Origin: Pseudomonas indica NBRC 103045
GTDB taxonomy: Bacteria; Pseudomonadota; Gammaproteobacteria; Pseudomonadales; Pseudomonadaceae
NCBI RefSeq assembly: GCF_002091635.1
Contig: NZ_BDAC01000013.1
Coordinates: forward strand, 113,081-177,080
Direction of reading: 5' to 3'
Length of the DNA stretch: 64,000 nucleotides
Shown: in pieces, positions 24,080 through 38,028 of the stretch
Position numbering within the stretch: the stretch's first letter is position 1
How the letters are laid out: the number at the start of each line of letters is the position of its first letter
Made by a program: the position numbers and the translations under genes
The notes under the pieces: generated by a model
Database searches by the model: none
Told to the model about the DNA's origin: nothing
Seen by the model: the letters and a program-made list of their open reading frames with translations, nothing else

Positions 24080-24207
24080 GGCACCCTTTCGAGTAGACTA
24101 CGCTCCCGTCTTACTACAGCTTCTGCGGATACCCTTCGGGTGCCCGTGGGAGTTCGCTATTGCCGCCTCGTGCGCAATCGCTCCTTCGCTTTCCCCGGCG
24201 GCGCTGA

Positions 24208-26711
<2,504 letters not shown>

Positions 26712-26730
26712 ACGGCGCTCGATCCGGTAA

Positions 26731-28155
<1,425 letters not shown>

Positions 28156-28245
28156 TACCGCTGTACCTGGCCAGGCCGTGCTGGATCACTCTCGGCCTGC
28201 CTGGCCTTCGCTCGCAACGTTTTCAGCGAGCGGTCGATAAATGGT

Positions 28246-28273
28246 AAAAGGGGCAGCATTGGCTGCCCCTTTT
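28246..28273 (+). terminator. Terminator after eno
   Basis: A 12-bp perfect stem (AAAAGGGGCAGC pairing with GCTGCCCCTTTT) with a four-base loop lies 91 bases after the eno stop and 22 bases before ftsB. It suggests that eno and ftsB are separate transcripts, with only partial read-through. Confidence 0.8.
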
Positions 28274-28294
28274 CATATGGATAGATTCGTTTCG

Positions 28295-28576
28295 ATGCCC
28301 AAAGCCCCTTACTGGTTGTTCGTCGTGCTGGTGCTGGTCCTGGCAGGCCTGCAATATCGCCTCTGGGTCGGCGACGGCAGCCTGGCCCAGGTGACCGAGC
28401 TGAAGCGGCAGATCGCCGAGCAAAAGGGCGAGAACGAGCGGTTGATCGAGCGTAACCGTATTCTCGAAGCGGAAGTGCTGGAGCTGAAGAAGGGCATGGA
28501 AACCGTCGAAGAACGTGCCCGCCACGAGCTGGGCATGGTCAAGGAAGGCGAAACCCTCTACCAGTTGGCCGAATGA
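28295..28576 (+). CDS. ftsB: Cell division protein FtsB
   Basis: FtsB forms the FtsQLB complex that activates septal peptidoglycan synthesis. The 93-residue product has one membrane segment (residues about 5-22, YWLFVVLVLVLAGLQ) followed by a periplasmic coiled coil rich in E, L and K. The frame is open from 28241, but those codons lie in the eno terminator hairpin, so the start MPKAPYW at 28295 is preferred. The stop overlaps ispD. Confidence 0.93.
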   Translation: MPKAPYWLFVVLVLVLAGLQYRLWVGDGSLAQVTELKRQIAEQKGENERLIERNRILEAEVLELKKGMETVEERARHELGMVKEGETLYQLAE

Positions 28577-29280
28577 AGACACTTCCTTTCTGGGCTGTGG
28601 TCCCGGCCGCCGGGATCGGTAGCCGGATGCGTGCCGACCGTCCCAAGCAATACCTGCAACTGGCAGGCCGCACGATTCTCGAACACAGCCTGCATTGCCT
28701 GCTCGACCACCCCGGGCTCCAGGGGCTGGTGGTCAGCCTGGCGACGGACGATCCATATTGGCCCGACCTGGCCTGTTCGAAGGATTCGCGCATCCAACGC
28801 GCCGACGGCGGCCGCGAGCGCGCCGATTCCGTACTCAATGCCTTGTTGCGCCTCGAAGCGCTAGGGGCTGCTGCGGGCGATTGGGTGCTGGTGCACGATG
28901 CCGCCCGTCCCAACCTCGCGCGATCCGACCTCGACCGCCTGCTGGATGAACTGGCCGACGATCCGGTGGGCGGCCTGCTCGCTGTGCCCGCACGGGACAC
29001 CCTCAAGCGGGTGGGGGCGGATGGCAGGGTGGTGGAAACCGTCGACCGCAGCCTGATCTGGCAAGCCTACACGCCGCAGATGTTTCGTCTCGGGCCGCTA
29101 CGTGCGGCGCTCGCCGGTGCGCTCGCCGCCGGGGCGACGGTCACCGACGAGGCGTCCGCCATGGAGTGGGCAGGCCAGTCACCGCGCCTGGTGGAAGGGC
29201 GCTCAGACAACCTCAAGGTCACCCGGCCCGAAGACCTGCAGTGGCTGGCGCAACGCTGGCATGACCAGGGCCGGGACTGA
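28573..29280 (+). CDS. ispD: 2-C-methyl-D-erythritol 4-phosphate cytidylyltransferase
   Basis: IspD makes CDP-ME in the MEP isoprenoid pathway. The 235-residue product begins with the nucleotide-binding signature PAAGIGSRMRADRPKQYLQL and has VHDAARPN further on. It overlaps ftsB by four bases, the conserved ftsB-ispD pair. ispF, the later pathway gene, lies at 34097, separated here by the baeRF3/HPF and formaldehyde genes. Confidence 0.96.
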   Translation: MKTLPFWAVVPAAGIGSRMRADRPKQYLQLAGRTILEHSLHCLLDHPGLQGLVVSLATDDPYWPDLACSKDSRIQRADGGRERADSVLNALLRLEALGAAAGDWVLVHDAARPNLARSDLDRLLDELADDPVGGLLAVPARDTLKRVGADGRVVETVDRSLIWQAYTPQMFRLGPLRAALAGALAAGATVTDEASAMEWAGQSPRLVEGRSDNLKVTRPEDLQWLAQRWHDQGRD

Positions 29281-29292
29281 GCGCCCGTTCGG

Positions 29293-30453
29293 TCAGAAGC
29301 GATAGATAGCCGCCACGCCCGTCTTGCTCGGCATGCGCTCGGGCGGAACCACCAGCACCTCGCCGCCATGCTTCAGGGTGCACTCCATCAGGTCATCGAG
29401 CAGATCGTCCACGTTCGGGTCTTCCGACTTGGCCGGCTGGCTGTCGCCGGTTTCCGGGTCGAGCCTGCCCGGCAGATGGCGGTCGGCTTCCACCAGCAGC
29501 ATCGACACCCGGTTCTCGATGGTGGCATGGCCGATTTCCACCGGGTCGTCGGAGCCCAGCCCGTGTCCGACGGACTCTCCGTATTCTTCGATGAAGCCCT
29601 CCAGCCGTTTCTGGAATTGCGGCTGCATGACTTTCCAGCTTTGCTCGCGCAACTGGTCGACATTCAAAGCGCCGGGGTTGAGGTCGATGCCGTGGGGCAG
29701 CAGGTACGGGTTATGGCTGATCCGGTGGAAGTGGCCTTTGTATTCCGGCAGCGCAGCCAATATCAGCGGCAGCCCGGATGGTCGCGAGTGGCATTCGGTG
29801 ATCGCCTTGTCCACGGCCAGGAAGTAACGGTCGCGGTCCATATCGATGTCGTCCTGCTTGCCACTGGGGCCGTGGCGCATGGCGCGGCCGCGTTCGCCGG
29901 GGCCGCTGAAACCTTCGGTCAAGCCGCTCTGGTTCTTGTCGGTCATCTCGGTGCCCAGCGCGTCTTCCAGCGTGCGTGGGACGGCGTCCGCCAGATCCAC
30001 TTCGTCCAGCGCATCGCGGCTGCCCTCGAACAGGCGGACCTTGTTGCGGTCCAGGCACAGCACTTGATAGCGCTCGGCGGATTGGTTGATGCGCACCAGC
30101 GGCTTCAGGTGGAAGCTCTGCGCGACCACGGCCAGCGCCGGCACCCGGCGTTGCAGGCGGAACACGCGGAACAGGTCGGGGCCGCCGAACACCGCCAGGC
30201 CTTCGAGGTTGTGGGTCCAGAACTCTTCGTTCTCCTGCAGCTCACGGAACGGTCGTAGCAGGGCGGCGATGGATTCTTCGGAATGCGTCTTCTCCAGGGA
30301 CCGTTGCAGTTCCTCGACCAGATTGCGGAAGCGGATCGGGTCCTGTTGACGATCCGGGAAGGCGCGGTGAGTCGGTTGGTAAAGCGACAGGCACGGAGCC
30401 TGGTGATCGGCCAGCAGCTGGATGAGCAGATCGCGATTGATGGGAGCGTTCAT
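29293..30453 (-). CDS. Bacterial eRF1-like (baeRF3-type) protein
   Basis: The 386-residue product looks like a member of the bacterial archaeo-eukaryotic release factor 1-like families (baeRF3). It has an N-terminal alpha/beta domain, a middle domain (CLDRNKVRLFEG, about residues 151-162) and a C-terminal L7Ae-like domain ending with EVLVVPPERMPSKTGVAAIYRF. The family is proposed to act on stalled ribosomes, but no function is proven for this protein. It is 55 bases downstream of an HPF-like gene on the same strand, which fits a ribosome-stress role. The assignment is from the sequence pattern only. Confidence 0.75.
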   Translation of the reverse strand: MNAPINRDLLIQLLADHQAPCLSLYQPTHRAFPDRQQDPIRFRNLVEELQRSLEKTHSEESIAALLRPFRELQENEEFWTHNLEGLAVFGGPDLFRVFRLQRRVPALAVVAQSFHLKPLVRINQSAERYQVLCLDRNKVRLFEGSRDALDEVDLADAVPRTLEDALGTEMTDKNQSGLTEGFSGPGERGRAMRHGPSGKQDDIDMDRDRYFLAVDKAITECHSRPSGLPLILAALPEYKGHFHRISHNPYLLPHGIDLNPGALNVDQLREQSWKVMQPQFQKRLEGFIEEYGESVGHGLGSDDPVEIGHATIENRVSMLLVEADRHLPGRLDPETGDSQPAKSEDPNVDDLLDDLMECTLKHGGEVLVVPPERMPSKTGVAAIYRF

Positions 30454-30508
30454 GCGGGTCCTCCAGTGAACTGTTGTCGTCGGGATTTCCTTCGGCGAAT
30501 GTTTTGCG

Positions 30509-30823
30509 TCAGAGGTTGCGGGATTTGTCGACTACCCGGGCGAGGGCGGAGCCGAGCTTCTCGGTGGCGCCGTCGAGGGCGAGGTTCAGGGATTCGGCAT
30601 GGTGGGTGACGGAAACCGTATCGCGTCCCTTGATGTGTGCCTCGATCTGGCAGCGCTTGTCGGTCGCGCCGCCTTTCTGGCTGTTCTCGTCGTTGAAGTG
30701 CACTTCGATGCGGGTCAGGTGGTCGTCGAAACGCTTCAGCTTGTTGGCCAGATGAGCCTGGACCCTGTCGGCGAATTCCGCGGAGCCATCGATATGGTTA
30801 TCGCTGTTCACCAGCACTTGCAT
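30509..30823 (-). CDS. HPF/RaiA-family ribosome-associated protein
   Basis: The 104-residue product matches the short hibernation-factor family: MQVLVNSDNHIDGSAEFADRV, then RIEVHFNDEN and the C-terminal helix NLALDGATEKL. Such proteins bind the 30S decoding site and keep ribosomes inactive under stress. The protein is probably a paralogue, since the canonical hpf of Pseudomonas sits beside rpoN. It is the first gene of a likely two-gene operon with the baeRF3-like gene. Confidence 0.8.
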   Translation of the reverse strand: MQVLVNSDNHIDGSAEFADRVQAHLANKLKRFDDHLTRIEVHFNDENSQKGGATDKRCQIEAHIKGRDTVSVTHHAESLNLALDGATEKLGSALARVVDKSRNL

Positions 30824-30938
30824 GGCGTTGTCCTCCTGTTGGCGGGCGTCGACTATCGCGCCTCATGAAATTTCGACGAGGCGAACAGGAGCGGGTTCCC
30901 CCTCGTAAGACCCGTGGTAGAGCAGCGCAGCGGCGGAA

Positions 30939-31832
30939 TCAGGCGTATTCGGGGCGCTGCGCCAGGCCTTGCCTGAGTGCCTCGATCAACAGGCGGACCT
31001 TGGGCAGCGGGTAGCGTTTCTGCGGGTAGACCGCCCAGACCGCCGTGTTCGGCGGTTGGTTGGCCTCTAGCAGCGAGACCAACTCACCCCGGCGCAACGG
31101 TTCGAGGACGTAATAGTCCGGCAACTGACATAGGCCGAACCCCCGCAGCGCCGCATCCAGCACGGCTTCGCCGCTGTTGCAGCGCCAGTTGCCGCTGGGC
31201 TTGAAAGGATGCTCGCGGCCGTCCTGCTGGAACATCCAGGTGTCGCCGGTGCCGATCAGGCAGTTGTGCCGGGCCAGTTCCGAGAGCGTGTGCGGCCGGC
31301 CATAGCGTTCGAGATAGCTGGGCGCCGCGCACAGGTACATCGCCCGGGGTGCGATGCGCGTGGCCACCAGGCGCGAATCGCTGAGCCGTCCCAGGCGAAT
31401 GGCGAGGTCGTAGCCTTCCTGGACAAGGTCCAGGGTGCGGTTGGACAACTCGATTTCGACCCGCAGTTGCGGGTGCGCGGCCATGAATTCATTCACCAGC
31501 GGCACGATGAAACGCTCTCCATAGGCCACCGCCGCGGTCATCCGCAACAGTCCGGTGGGAGCGCTGTGCAGATCGCTGATGGCGAGAAAGGCTTCGTCGC
31601 GCTCCTCCACCAGACGCTGGCAACGGGCGAAGAAGGTGTGGCCGGCTTCGGTCAGCGAGACTCTGCGCGTGGTGCGATAAAGCAGGCGCGCTTGCAGGCG
31701 TTCTTCCAGGCGGGCGATCTGCCGGCTGACATGGGACGAGGACACCCGCAGCCGCTCGGCCGCCCGCAGAAAGCTGCCGCACTCGGCCACGGCGACGAAC
31801 TCGTCCAGTCCTTCCCAGCGGTTTCCGCTCAT
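30939..31832 (-). CDS. gfnR: LysR-type regulator, probable formaldehyde-response regulator GfnR
   Basis: The 297-residue product has the N-terminal winged helix-turn-helix of LysR regulators (FVAVAECGSFLRAAERLRVSSSHVSRQI is the helix region, residues about 11-38) and an inducer-binding domain. It is divergent from frmA, as PA3630 is in PAO1, where it regulates glutathione-dependent formaldehyde detoxification. The start at 31832 (MSGNRWEG) fits the family better than the longer frame. The gene name is inferred from synteny. Confidence 0.85.
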   Translation of the reverse strand: MSGNRWEGLDEFVAVAECGSFLRAAERLRVSSSHVSRQIARLEERLQARLLYRTTRRVSLTEAGHTFFARCQRLVEERDEAFLAISDLHSAPTGLLRMTAAVAYGERFIVPLVNEFMAAHPQLRVEIELSNRTLDLVQEGYDLAIRLGRLSDSRLVATRIAPRAMYLCAAPSYLERYGRPHTLSELARHNCLIGTGDTWMFQQDGREHPFKPSGNWRCNSGEAVLDAALRGFGLCQLPDYYVLEPLRRGELVSLLEANQPPNTAVWAVYPQKRYPLPKVRLLIEALRQGLAQRPEYA

Positions 31833-31833
31833 G

Positions 31834-33046
<1,213 letters not shown>

Positions 33047-33124
33047 ACGGCGGCAAGTTTCAGCCGCAAGCGACACGTTTCTCTCTCGTAGCTTGTGGCT
33101 GCCTTGCAACTGCCCGGAGGGCTT

Positions 33125-33985
33125 ATGACTCTCGAGATCGTCTCCAGCAATAAAAGCTTCGGCGGATGGCACAAGCGCTACCGACATCGTTCCAGCGTGC
33201 TGGGCTGCGACATGGTGTTCGCCGTCTACCTGCCGCCGCAGGCCGAGCAGGGCGCCCGCCTGCCAGTGCTGTACTGGTTGTCGGGGCTGACCTGCACCGA
33301 CGAGAACTTCATGCAGAAGGCCGGCGCCCAGCGGATGGCCGCCGAGCTGGGCCTGGTCATCGTCGCGCCGGATACCAGCCCGCGTGGGCCGGAAGTGCCG
33401 GGCGACCCGGACGGGGCCTGGGACTTCGGTCTGGGTGCGGGGTTCTACCTGAACGCCACCCAGGAGCCCTGGGCCCGGCACTACCGGATGCATGACTATG
33501 TGGTGGAAGAGTTGCCGGCACTGATCGAGGCCAACTTCCCAGTGTCCGATCGCCGTGGCATCAGTGGTCACTCCATGGGCGGACACGGCGCTCTGGTCTG
33601 TGCCTTGCGCAACCCGGGGCGCTATCGCTCGTTGTCGGCTTTCTCGCCGATCAGCAATCCGATCAACTGCCCCTGGGGCGAAAAGGCGTTCTCCCGTTAT
33701 CTCGGCGAAGACCGCTCGCGCTGGCGCGAATGGGATGCCTGCGTCCTGCTCGCCGAGGCGAAGGAAAAGCTGCCGATCCTGGTTGATCAGGGGGATCGCG
33801 ACGACTTCCTGGCCAACCAGCTCAAGCCGGAGACCCTGCAGGCAGCCGCTGCGGCTGCCGGGCATCCGCTGACACTGCGTATGCAGCCGGGCTATGACCA
33901 CAGCTACTACTTCATCTCCAGTTTCATCGAAGACCACCTGCGGCATCATGCGGCTGCCCTGGCGGCCATGAGCCACAAGCAATAA
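33125..33985 (+). CDS. fghA: S-formylglutathione hydrolase
   Basis: The enzyme splits S-formylglutathione into formate and glutathione. The 286-residue alpha/beta hydrolase has the nucleophile serine in GHSMGGHG (about residue 148), an acid residue in VDQGDRDDF and the catalytic histidine in GYDHSYYF. The start [19 protein letters not shown] follows a GGAGG site. It is separated from frmA by 78 bases containing GCAAGC-rich repeat. Confidence 0.95.
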   Translation: MTLEIVSSNKSFGGWHKRYRHRSSVLGCDMVFAVYLPPQAEQGARLPVLYWLSGLTCTDENFMQKAGAQRMAAELGLVIVAPDTSPRGPEVPGDPDGAWDFGLGAGFYLNATQEPWARHYRMHDYVVEELPALIEANFPVSDRRGISGHSMGGHGALVCALRNPGRYRSLSAFSPISNPINCPWGEKAFSRYLGEDRSRWREWDACVLLAEAKEKLPILVDQGDRDDFLANQLKPETLQAAAAAAGHPLTLRMQPGYDHSYYFISSFIEDHLRHHAAALAAMSHKQ

Positions 33986-34060
33986 GCGACAAGTAAAAAG
34001 CAGAGCTTGACGCCAGAGTGAGCCCAGCCCTCACTCTGAGCCGCTTGCCGCTTTCAGTTA
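33965..34060. repeat. GCAAGC-rich extragenic repeat with a hairpin after fghA
   Basis: AAGC/GCTT words similar to the accA-tilS spacer flank a perfect 9-bp stem (CAGAGTGAG 34014-34022, CTCACTCTG 34030-34038). The repeat begins inside the last codons of fghA and ends shortly before ispF. The hairpin may also serve as a transcription stop, although it has no T-run. Confidence 0.45.
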
Positions 34061-34096
34061 GAATCCCGCCCTGACTTCATCAGGCACTCTTTCCTT

Positions 34097-34570
34097 ATGC
34101 GTATTGGCCATGGCTACGACGTACACCGTTTCGGCGAGGGAGACTTCGTCACCCTCGGCGGTGTGCGCATTCCCCACCGATTCGGGCTGATCGCCCATTC
34201 CGACGGCGACGTGCTGCTGCATGCGCTGAGCGATGCGTTGCTCGGTGCCGCGGCGCTGGGCGATATCGGCAAACACTTCCCGGATACCGATCCCCGTTTC
34301 AAGGGGGCGGACAGCCGCGTCTTGCTGCGTCATGTGCTCGGGCTGGTCCAGGCCAAGGGCTGGAGGGTCGGCAACGTCGACGCCACCATCGTGGCCCAGG
34401 CACCGAAGATGGCGCCGCACATCGACAACATGCGGGCCCTGATCGCCGAGGACCTGCAGGTCGACCTCGACCAGGTCAACGTCAAGGCCACCACCACCGA
34501 GAAGCTGGGCTTCACCGGTCGCGAAGAGGGCATCGCCGTGCATGCGGTGGCGCTGTTGTTGCCGCTATGA
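34097..34570 (+). CDS. ispF: 2-C-methyl-D-erythritol 2,4-cyclodiphosphate synthase
   Basis: IspF cyclises CDP-ME 2-phosphate in the MEP pathway. The standard 157-residue product begins [16 protein letters not shown], in which D8 and H10 are metal ligands, and contains [12 protein letters not shown]. The stop overlaps the truD start in ATGA, and the ispF-truD-surE-pcm order is conserved in gammaproteobacteria. Confidence 0.97.
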   Translation: MRIGHGYDVHRFGEGDFVTLGGVRIPHRFGLIAHSDGDVLLHALSDALLGAAALGDIGKHFPDTDPRFKGADSRVLLRHVLGLVQAKGWRVGNVDATIVAQAPKMAPHIDNMRALIAEDLQVDLDQVNVKATTTEKLGFTGREEGIAVHAVALLLPL

Positions 34571-35625
34571 ACGAATACGAACTGCTGGGCCCGCGTGCCC
34601 ATGGCGAGCCCTGCGGGCAGGCGGTACTGAAGGCGGTGGCGGAAGATTTCCAGGTCGATGAAGTCCTGGATATCCCGCTGTCGGGCCAGGGCGAGCACCT
34701 TTGGCTGTGGGTGGAAAAGCGCGGCCTGAACACCGAGGACGCGGCGAAACGGCTGGCGCGTGCGGCGGGTATGCCACTGCGTGCCATCAGCTATGCCGGC
34801 CTCAAGGACCGTCAGGCACTGACCCGCCAATGGTTCAGCCTGCACCTGCCAGGCAAGGCCGATCCGGATCTTTCCGCCGCCGAAAGCGATAGCCTGCGGA
34901 TTCTCCAGGCCACCCGGCATTCGCGAAAACTGCAGCGCGGCGCTCACTCGGCCAACGGATTCACGCTTCGGCTGACCCAACTGGCAGCCGATCGTGAGGC
35001 CCTGGATAGTCGGCTGGAAAGCATCCGGCAACACGGCGTACCGAACTATTTCGGCCTTCAGCGCTTCGGCCATGGCGGCGGCAACGTCGACGACGCCTTG
35101 CAATTTGCCGAGCGTGGCGAGTTGCCGACTCAGCGTAACCTGCGCTCACGACTGCTGTCGGCAGCGCGCAGCTACCTGTTCAATCGGGTACTGGCCGAGC
35201 GTGTCGCCGATGGCAGTTGGAATCGGGCGCAGGTCGGCGATCTGCTGGCATTCACCGACAGCCGCAGTTTCTTTCCGGCCGGCGAGGCCGAGTGCAGCGA
35301 TCCGCGACTGGCGCAGCTCGACCTGCACCCGACCGGGCCGCTCTGGGGCAAGGGAGAATCGCCCGCCGGGGGCGTCGTCCAGGCCCTCGAACAGCGCGTC
35401 GCGGCGGGGCAGGAAAAGTTGGCCGACTGGTTAGCCGGAGCGGACATGGCGCACGAACGGCGCATCCTGCGCCTCCCCATCGGCGCCCTGGCGTGGCATT
35501 ATCCCCGGCCTGACATTCTGCAACTGGAATTCGTCCTGCCGGCTGGATGCTTCGCCACTGCCGTGGTGCGCGAGCTTGTCGATCTGCTGCCGGCGGGGCA
35601 GACGGACAACCCATGCGTATTCTGA
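34567..35625 (+). CDS. truD: tRNA pseudouridine(13) synthase
   Basis: TruD makes pseudouridine 13 in tRNA-Glu. The 352-residue product has the catalytic aspartate in the signature [14 protein letters not shown] (about residues 76-89) and the NYFGLQRFG motif near residue 158. It is coupled to ispF at its start and overlaps surE by 13 bases at its end. Confidence 0.96.
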   Translation: MNEYELLGPRAHGEPCGQAVLKAVAEDFQVDEVLDIPLSGQGEHLWLWVEKRGLNTEDAAKRLARAAGMPLRAISYAGLKDRQALTRQWFSLHLPGKADPDLSAAESDSLRILQATRHSRKLQRGAHSANGFTLRLTQLAADREALDSRLESIRQHGVPNYFGLQRFGHGGGNVDDALQFAERGELPTQRNLRSRLLSAARSYLFNRVLAERVADGSWNRAQVGDLLAFTDSRSFFPAGEAECSDPRLAQLDLHPTGPLWGKGESPAGGVVQALEQRVAAGQEKLADWLAGADMAHERRILRLPIGALAWHYPRPDILQLEFVLPAGCFATAVVRELVDLLPAGQTDNPCVF

Positions 35626-36362
35626 TCGCCAACGACGACGGGGTGTATGCGCCCGGCCTCGCCGCGCTGTATGACGCATTGGCGGATTACGCCGAATGCG
35701 TGGTGGTCGCTCCCATTCAGGACATGAGCGGCGCCAGCAGTTCGCTGACCCTGGATCGGCCGCTGCATCCCCAGTACCTGCCGAACGGTTTCATCGGCAT
35801 CAATGGCACGCCGACCGATTGTGTGCACCTGGGCCTCAACGGCCTGCTCGAACAGACGCCGGATATGGTCGTCTCGGGCATCAACCTCGGCGCCAACCTG
35901 GGCGACGACGTGCTCTATTCGGGTACGGTCGCCGCAGCCATCGAAGGCCGTTTCACCGGCCGCGCGGCGTTCGCCTTCTCATTGCTGTCACGCCTGCCGG
36001 ACAACCTGCCCACCGCCGCGCACATCGCCCGGACCTTGGTCGAGAACCACGAAAAGCTCGACCTGCCGCCGCGCACCGTGCTCAGCGTGAACATTCCCAA
36101 CCTGCCGCTGGACCACATCCGCGGTATCCAACTGACCCGACTGGGACACCGCGCGCGTGCCACGGCACCGAGCAAGGTGGTCAACCCGCGCGGCAAGGAA
36201 GGCTATTGGATTTCCGTCGCCGGGGATGCCGAGGACGCCGGGCCGGGCACCGATTTCCACGCGGTCATGCAGGGCTATGTGTCGATCACGCCCCTGCAGC
36301 TCGACCGGACATTCCACGAGGCCTTCAACGGCCTCGACAGTTGGCTGGAGGACTTGCTGTGA
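35613..36362 (+). CDS. surE: 5'/3'-nucleotidase SurE
   Basis: SurE is a metal-dependent nucleoside monophosphatase linked to stationary-phase survival. The 249-residue product begins [15 protein letters not shown], where the DD pair binds the metal, and contains [19 protein letters not shown]. The start overlaps the truD end, and the stop overlaps the pcm start (TGATG). Confidence 0.97.
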   Translation: MRILIANDDGVYAPGLAALYDALADYAECVVVAPIQDMSGASSSLTLDRPLHPQYLPNGFIGINGTPTDCVHLGLNGLLEQTPDMVVSGINLGANLGDDVLYSGTVAAAIEGRFTGRAAFAFSLLSRLPDNLPTAAHIARTLVENHEKLDLPPRTVLSVNIPNLPLDHIRGIQLTRLGHRARATAPSKVVNPRGKEGYWISVAGDAEDAGPGTDFHAVMQGYVSITPLQLDRTFHEAFNGLDSWLEDLL

Positions 36363-37039
36363 TGAGCCGCGAGCAAGACGATCTGCTGCGCCGCGGTATC
36401 GGCATGACGTCGCAGCGCACCCGTGAACGCTTGATTCAGCGCCTGTACGAAGAAGGCTTGTCGAACGCCCGGGTGCTCGAAGTGATCCGGCGTACCCCGC
36501 GGCATCTCTTCGTCGACGAAGCCCTGGCCCATCGCGCCTACGAAGACACCGCCCTGCCCATCGGGCATAACCAGACCATTTCCCAGCCCTACATGGTGGC
36601 GCGCATGAGCGAGTTGTTGCTCGCTGCGGGCCCGCTGGACAAGGTGCTGGAGATCGGCACCGGCTCCGGCTACCAGACGGCCGTGCTGGCGCAACTGGTT
36701 GAGCGGGTCTTCTCGGTCGAGCGCATCCAGGCGTTGCAGGACCGCGCGAAGGAGCGCCTGAGCGAACTCAATCTGCGCAATGTGGTCTTTCGTTGGGGCG
36801 ATGGATGGGAGGGCTGGTCGGCTCTCGCGCCGTACAACGGCATCATCGTGACCGCCGCCGCCGCCGAGGTTCCGCAGGCGTTGCTCGACCAACTGGCCCC
36901 GGGTGGCCGGCTGGTGATTCCGGTGGGGGCCGGCGACGTCCAGCAACTGATGCTGATCGTTCGGGAAGAGAACGGTTTCTCTCGCCACATGCTCGATGCC
37001 GTGCGTTTCGTGCCGCTGCTCAACGGCCCTCTGGGCTGA
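36362..37039 (+). CDS. pcm: Protein-L-isoaspartate O-methyltransferase
   Basis: Pcm repairs isoaspartyl residues in aged proteins using S-adenosylmethionine. The 225-residue product has the SAM motif [15 protein letters not shown] near residue 98 and the substrate motif TISQPYMVA. The frame is open far upstream inside surE, but the start at 36362, coupled to the surE stop, gives the family N-terminus. Confidence 0.96.
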   Translation: MSREQDDLLRRGIGMTSQRTRERLIQRLYEEGLSNARVLEVIRRTPRHLFVDEALAHRAYEDTALPIGHNQTISQPYMVARMSELLLAAGPLDKVLEIGTGSGYQTAVLAQLVERVFSVERIQALQDRAKERLSELNLRNVVFRWGDGWEGWSALAPYNGIIVTAAAAEVPQALLDQLAPGGRLVIPVGAGDVQQLMLIVREENGFSRHMLDAVRFVPLLNGPLG

Positions 37040-37057
37040 TCCTGACTGGAAGGATCC

Positions 37058-37996
37058 GTGAAGAAGTACTTTCTGCTTTATGCCAAAGGCATCGCCATGG
37101 GCGCGGCCGATGTAGTGCCGGGCGTCTCCGGCGGAACCGTGGCCTTCATCACGGGCATCTATGACGAGCTGCTGGGCTCCATCGCCAGAGTGCCGAATGC
37201 CCTGGCGCATCTCGTGCGAGGCCGTGTCGCCGCCGCTTGGCAGGAGGCCAACCTGACCTTCCTGCTGGTCCTGTTCAGCGGCATTCTCACTAGCATCTTC
37301 AGTTTGGCGCGGGTGATCACTTATCTCCTGGAAACGCATCCGATCCCGGTTTGGGCGTTCTTCTTCGGGCTGATCCTGGTCTCCAGCCATCTGGTGGCGC
37401 GGGAAATCCAGCGTTGGAATTGGAGCCGCGTACTCAGCTTCGTGCTCGGCGGTGCCTTCGCCTACTGGATCACCGTTGCGGCACCGATGCAGTGGGGCAA
37501 CGACCCCCTGAGCCTGTTCTTCGCCGGGGCGGTGGCCATCTGTGCGATGATCCTGCCTGGTATTTCCGGCAGCTTCATTCTGCTGCTGATCGGCCTCTAC
37601 CAAGTCGTCCTGGGCGCGGTGAAGGCGCTCGACCTGTCCGTGCTGGCCTTGTTCGCGGGTGGCTGCGTGGTTGGCCTGCTGAGCTTCTCGCGCCTGCTCA
37701 ACTGGCTGCTGGCGCGCTATCGTGATCTGACACTGGCGTTCCTGACGGGATTGATGCTGGGTTCTCTGAACAAGGTCTGGCCCTGGAAAAAGACCCTGGT
37801 CTGGCAGACCGACAGCCACGGCCAGCCAGTGCCGGTGGTTCAGGAGAACCTCTTGCCCGGACATTTCGCCCAGATCAGCGGGCAGGACCCGCAACTGCTC
37901 TTCGCGATCCTGCTGGCCGTGGCCGGCATCGTATTGGTGCTGGGCCTGGAGTGGTTCGCCGGACGTCGTCAGCCGCTGGCAGGCTCGACCGAATGA
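37058..37996 (+). CDS. DUF368 membrane protein, probable undecaprenyl-phosphate translocase
   Basis: The 312-residue product starts at a GTG after GGAAGGATCC and has about eight hydrophobic segments. It shows the DUF368 signature GAADVVPGVSGGTVAFITGIY (residues about 15-35) and its repeat AMILPGISGSFILLLIGLY near residue 165. DUF368 proteins (PopT) have been reported to return undecaprenyl phosphate across the membrane. In my memory of PAO1, pcm is next to nlpD, so this gene would be an addition at this locus. It is probably in the surE-pcm operon. Confidence 0.85.
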   Translation: MKKYFLLYAKGIAMGAADVVPGVSGGTVAFITGIYDELLGSIARVPNALAHLVRGRVAAAWQEANLTFLLVLFSGILTSIFSLARVITYLLETHPIPVWAFFFGLILVSSHLVAREIQRWNWSRVLSFVLGGAFAYWITVAAPMQWGNDPLSLFFAGAVAICAMILPGISGSFILLLIGLYQVVLGAVKALDLSVLALFAGGCVVGLLSFSRLLNWLLARYRDLTLAFLTGLMLGSLNKVWPWKKTLVWQTDSHGQPVPVVQENLLPGHFAQISGQDPQLLFAILLAVAGIVLVLGLEWFAGRRQPLAGSTE

Positions 37997-38028
37997 TGAG
38001 ACCTGGACAGAACGAAAGGGAGAGGCGG

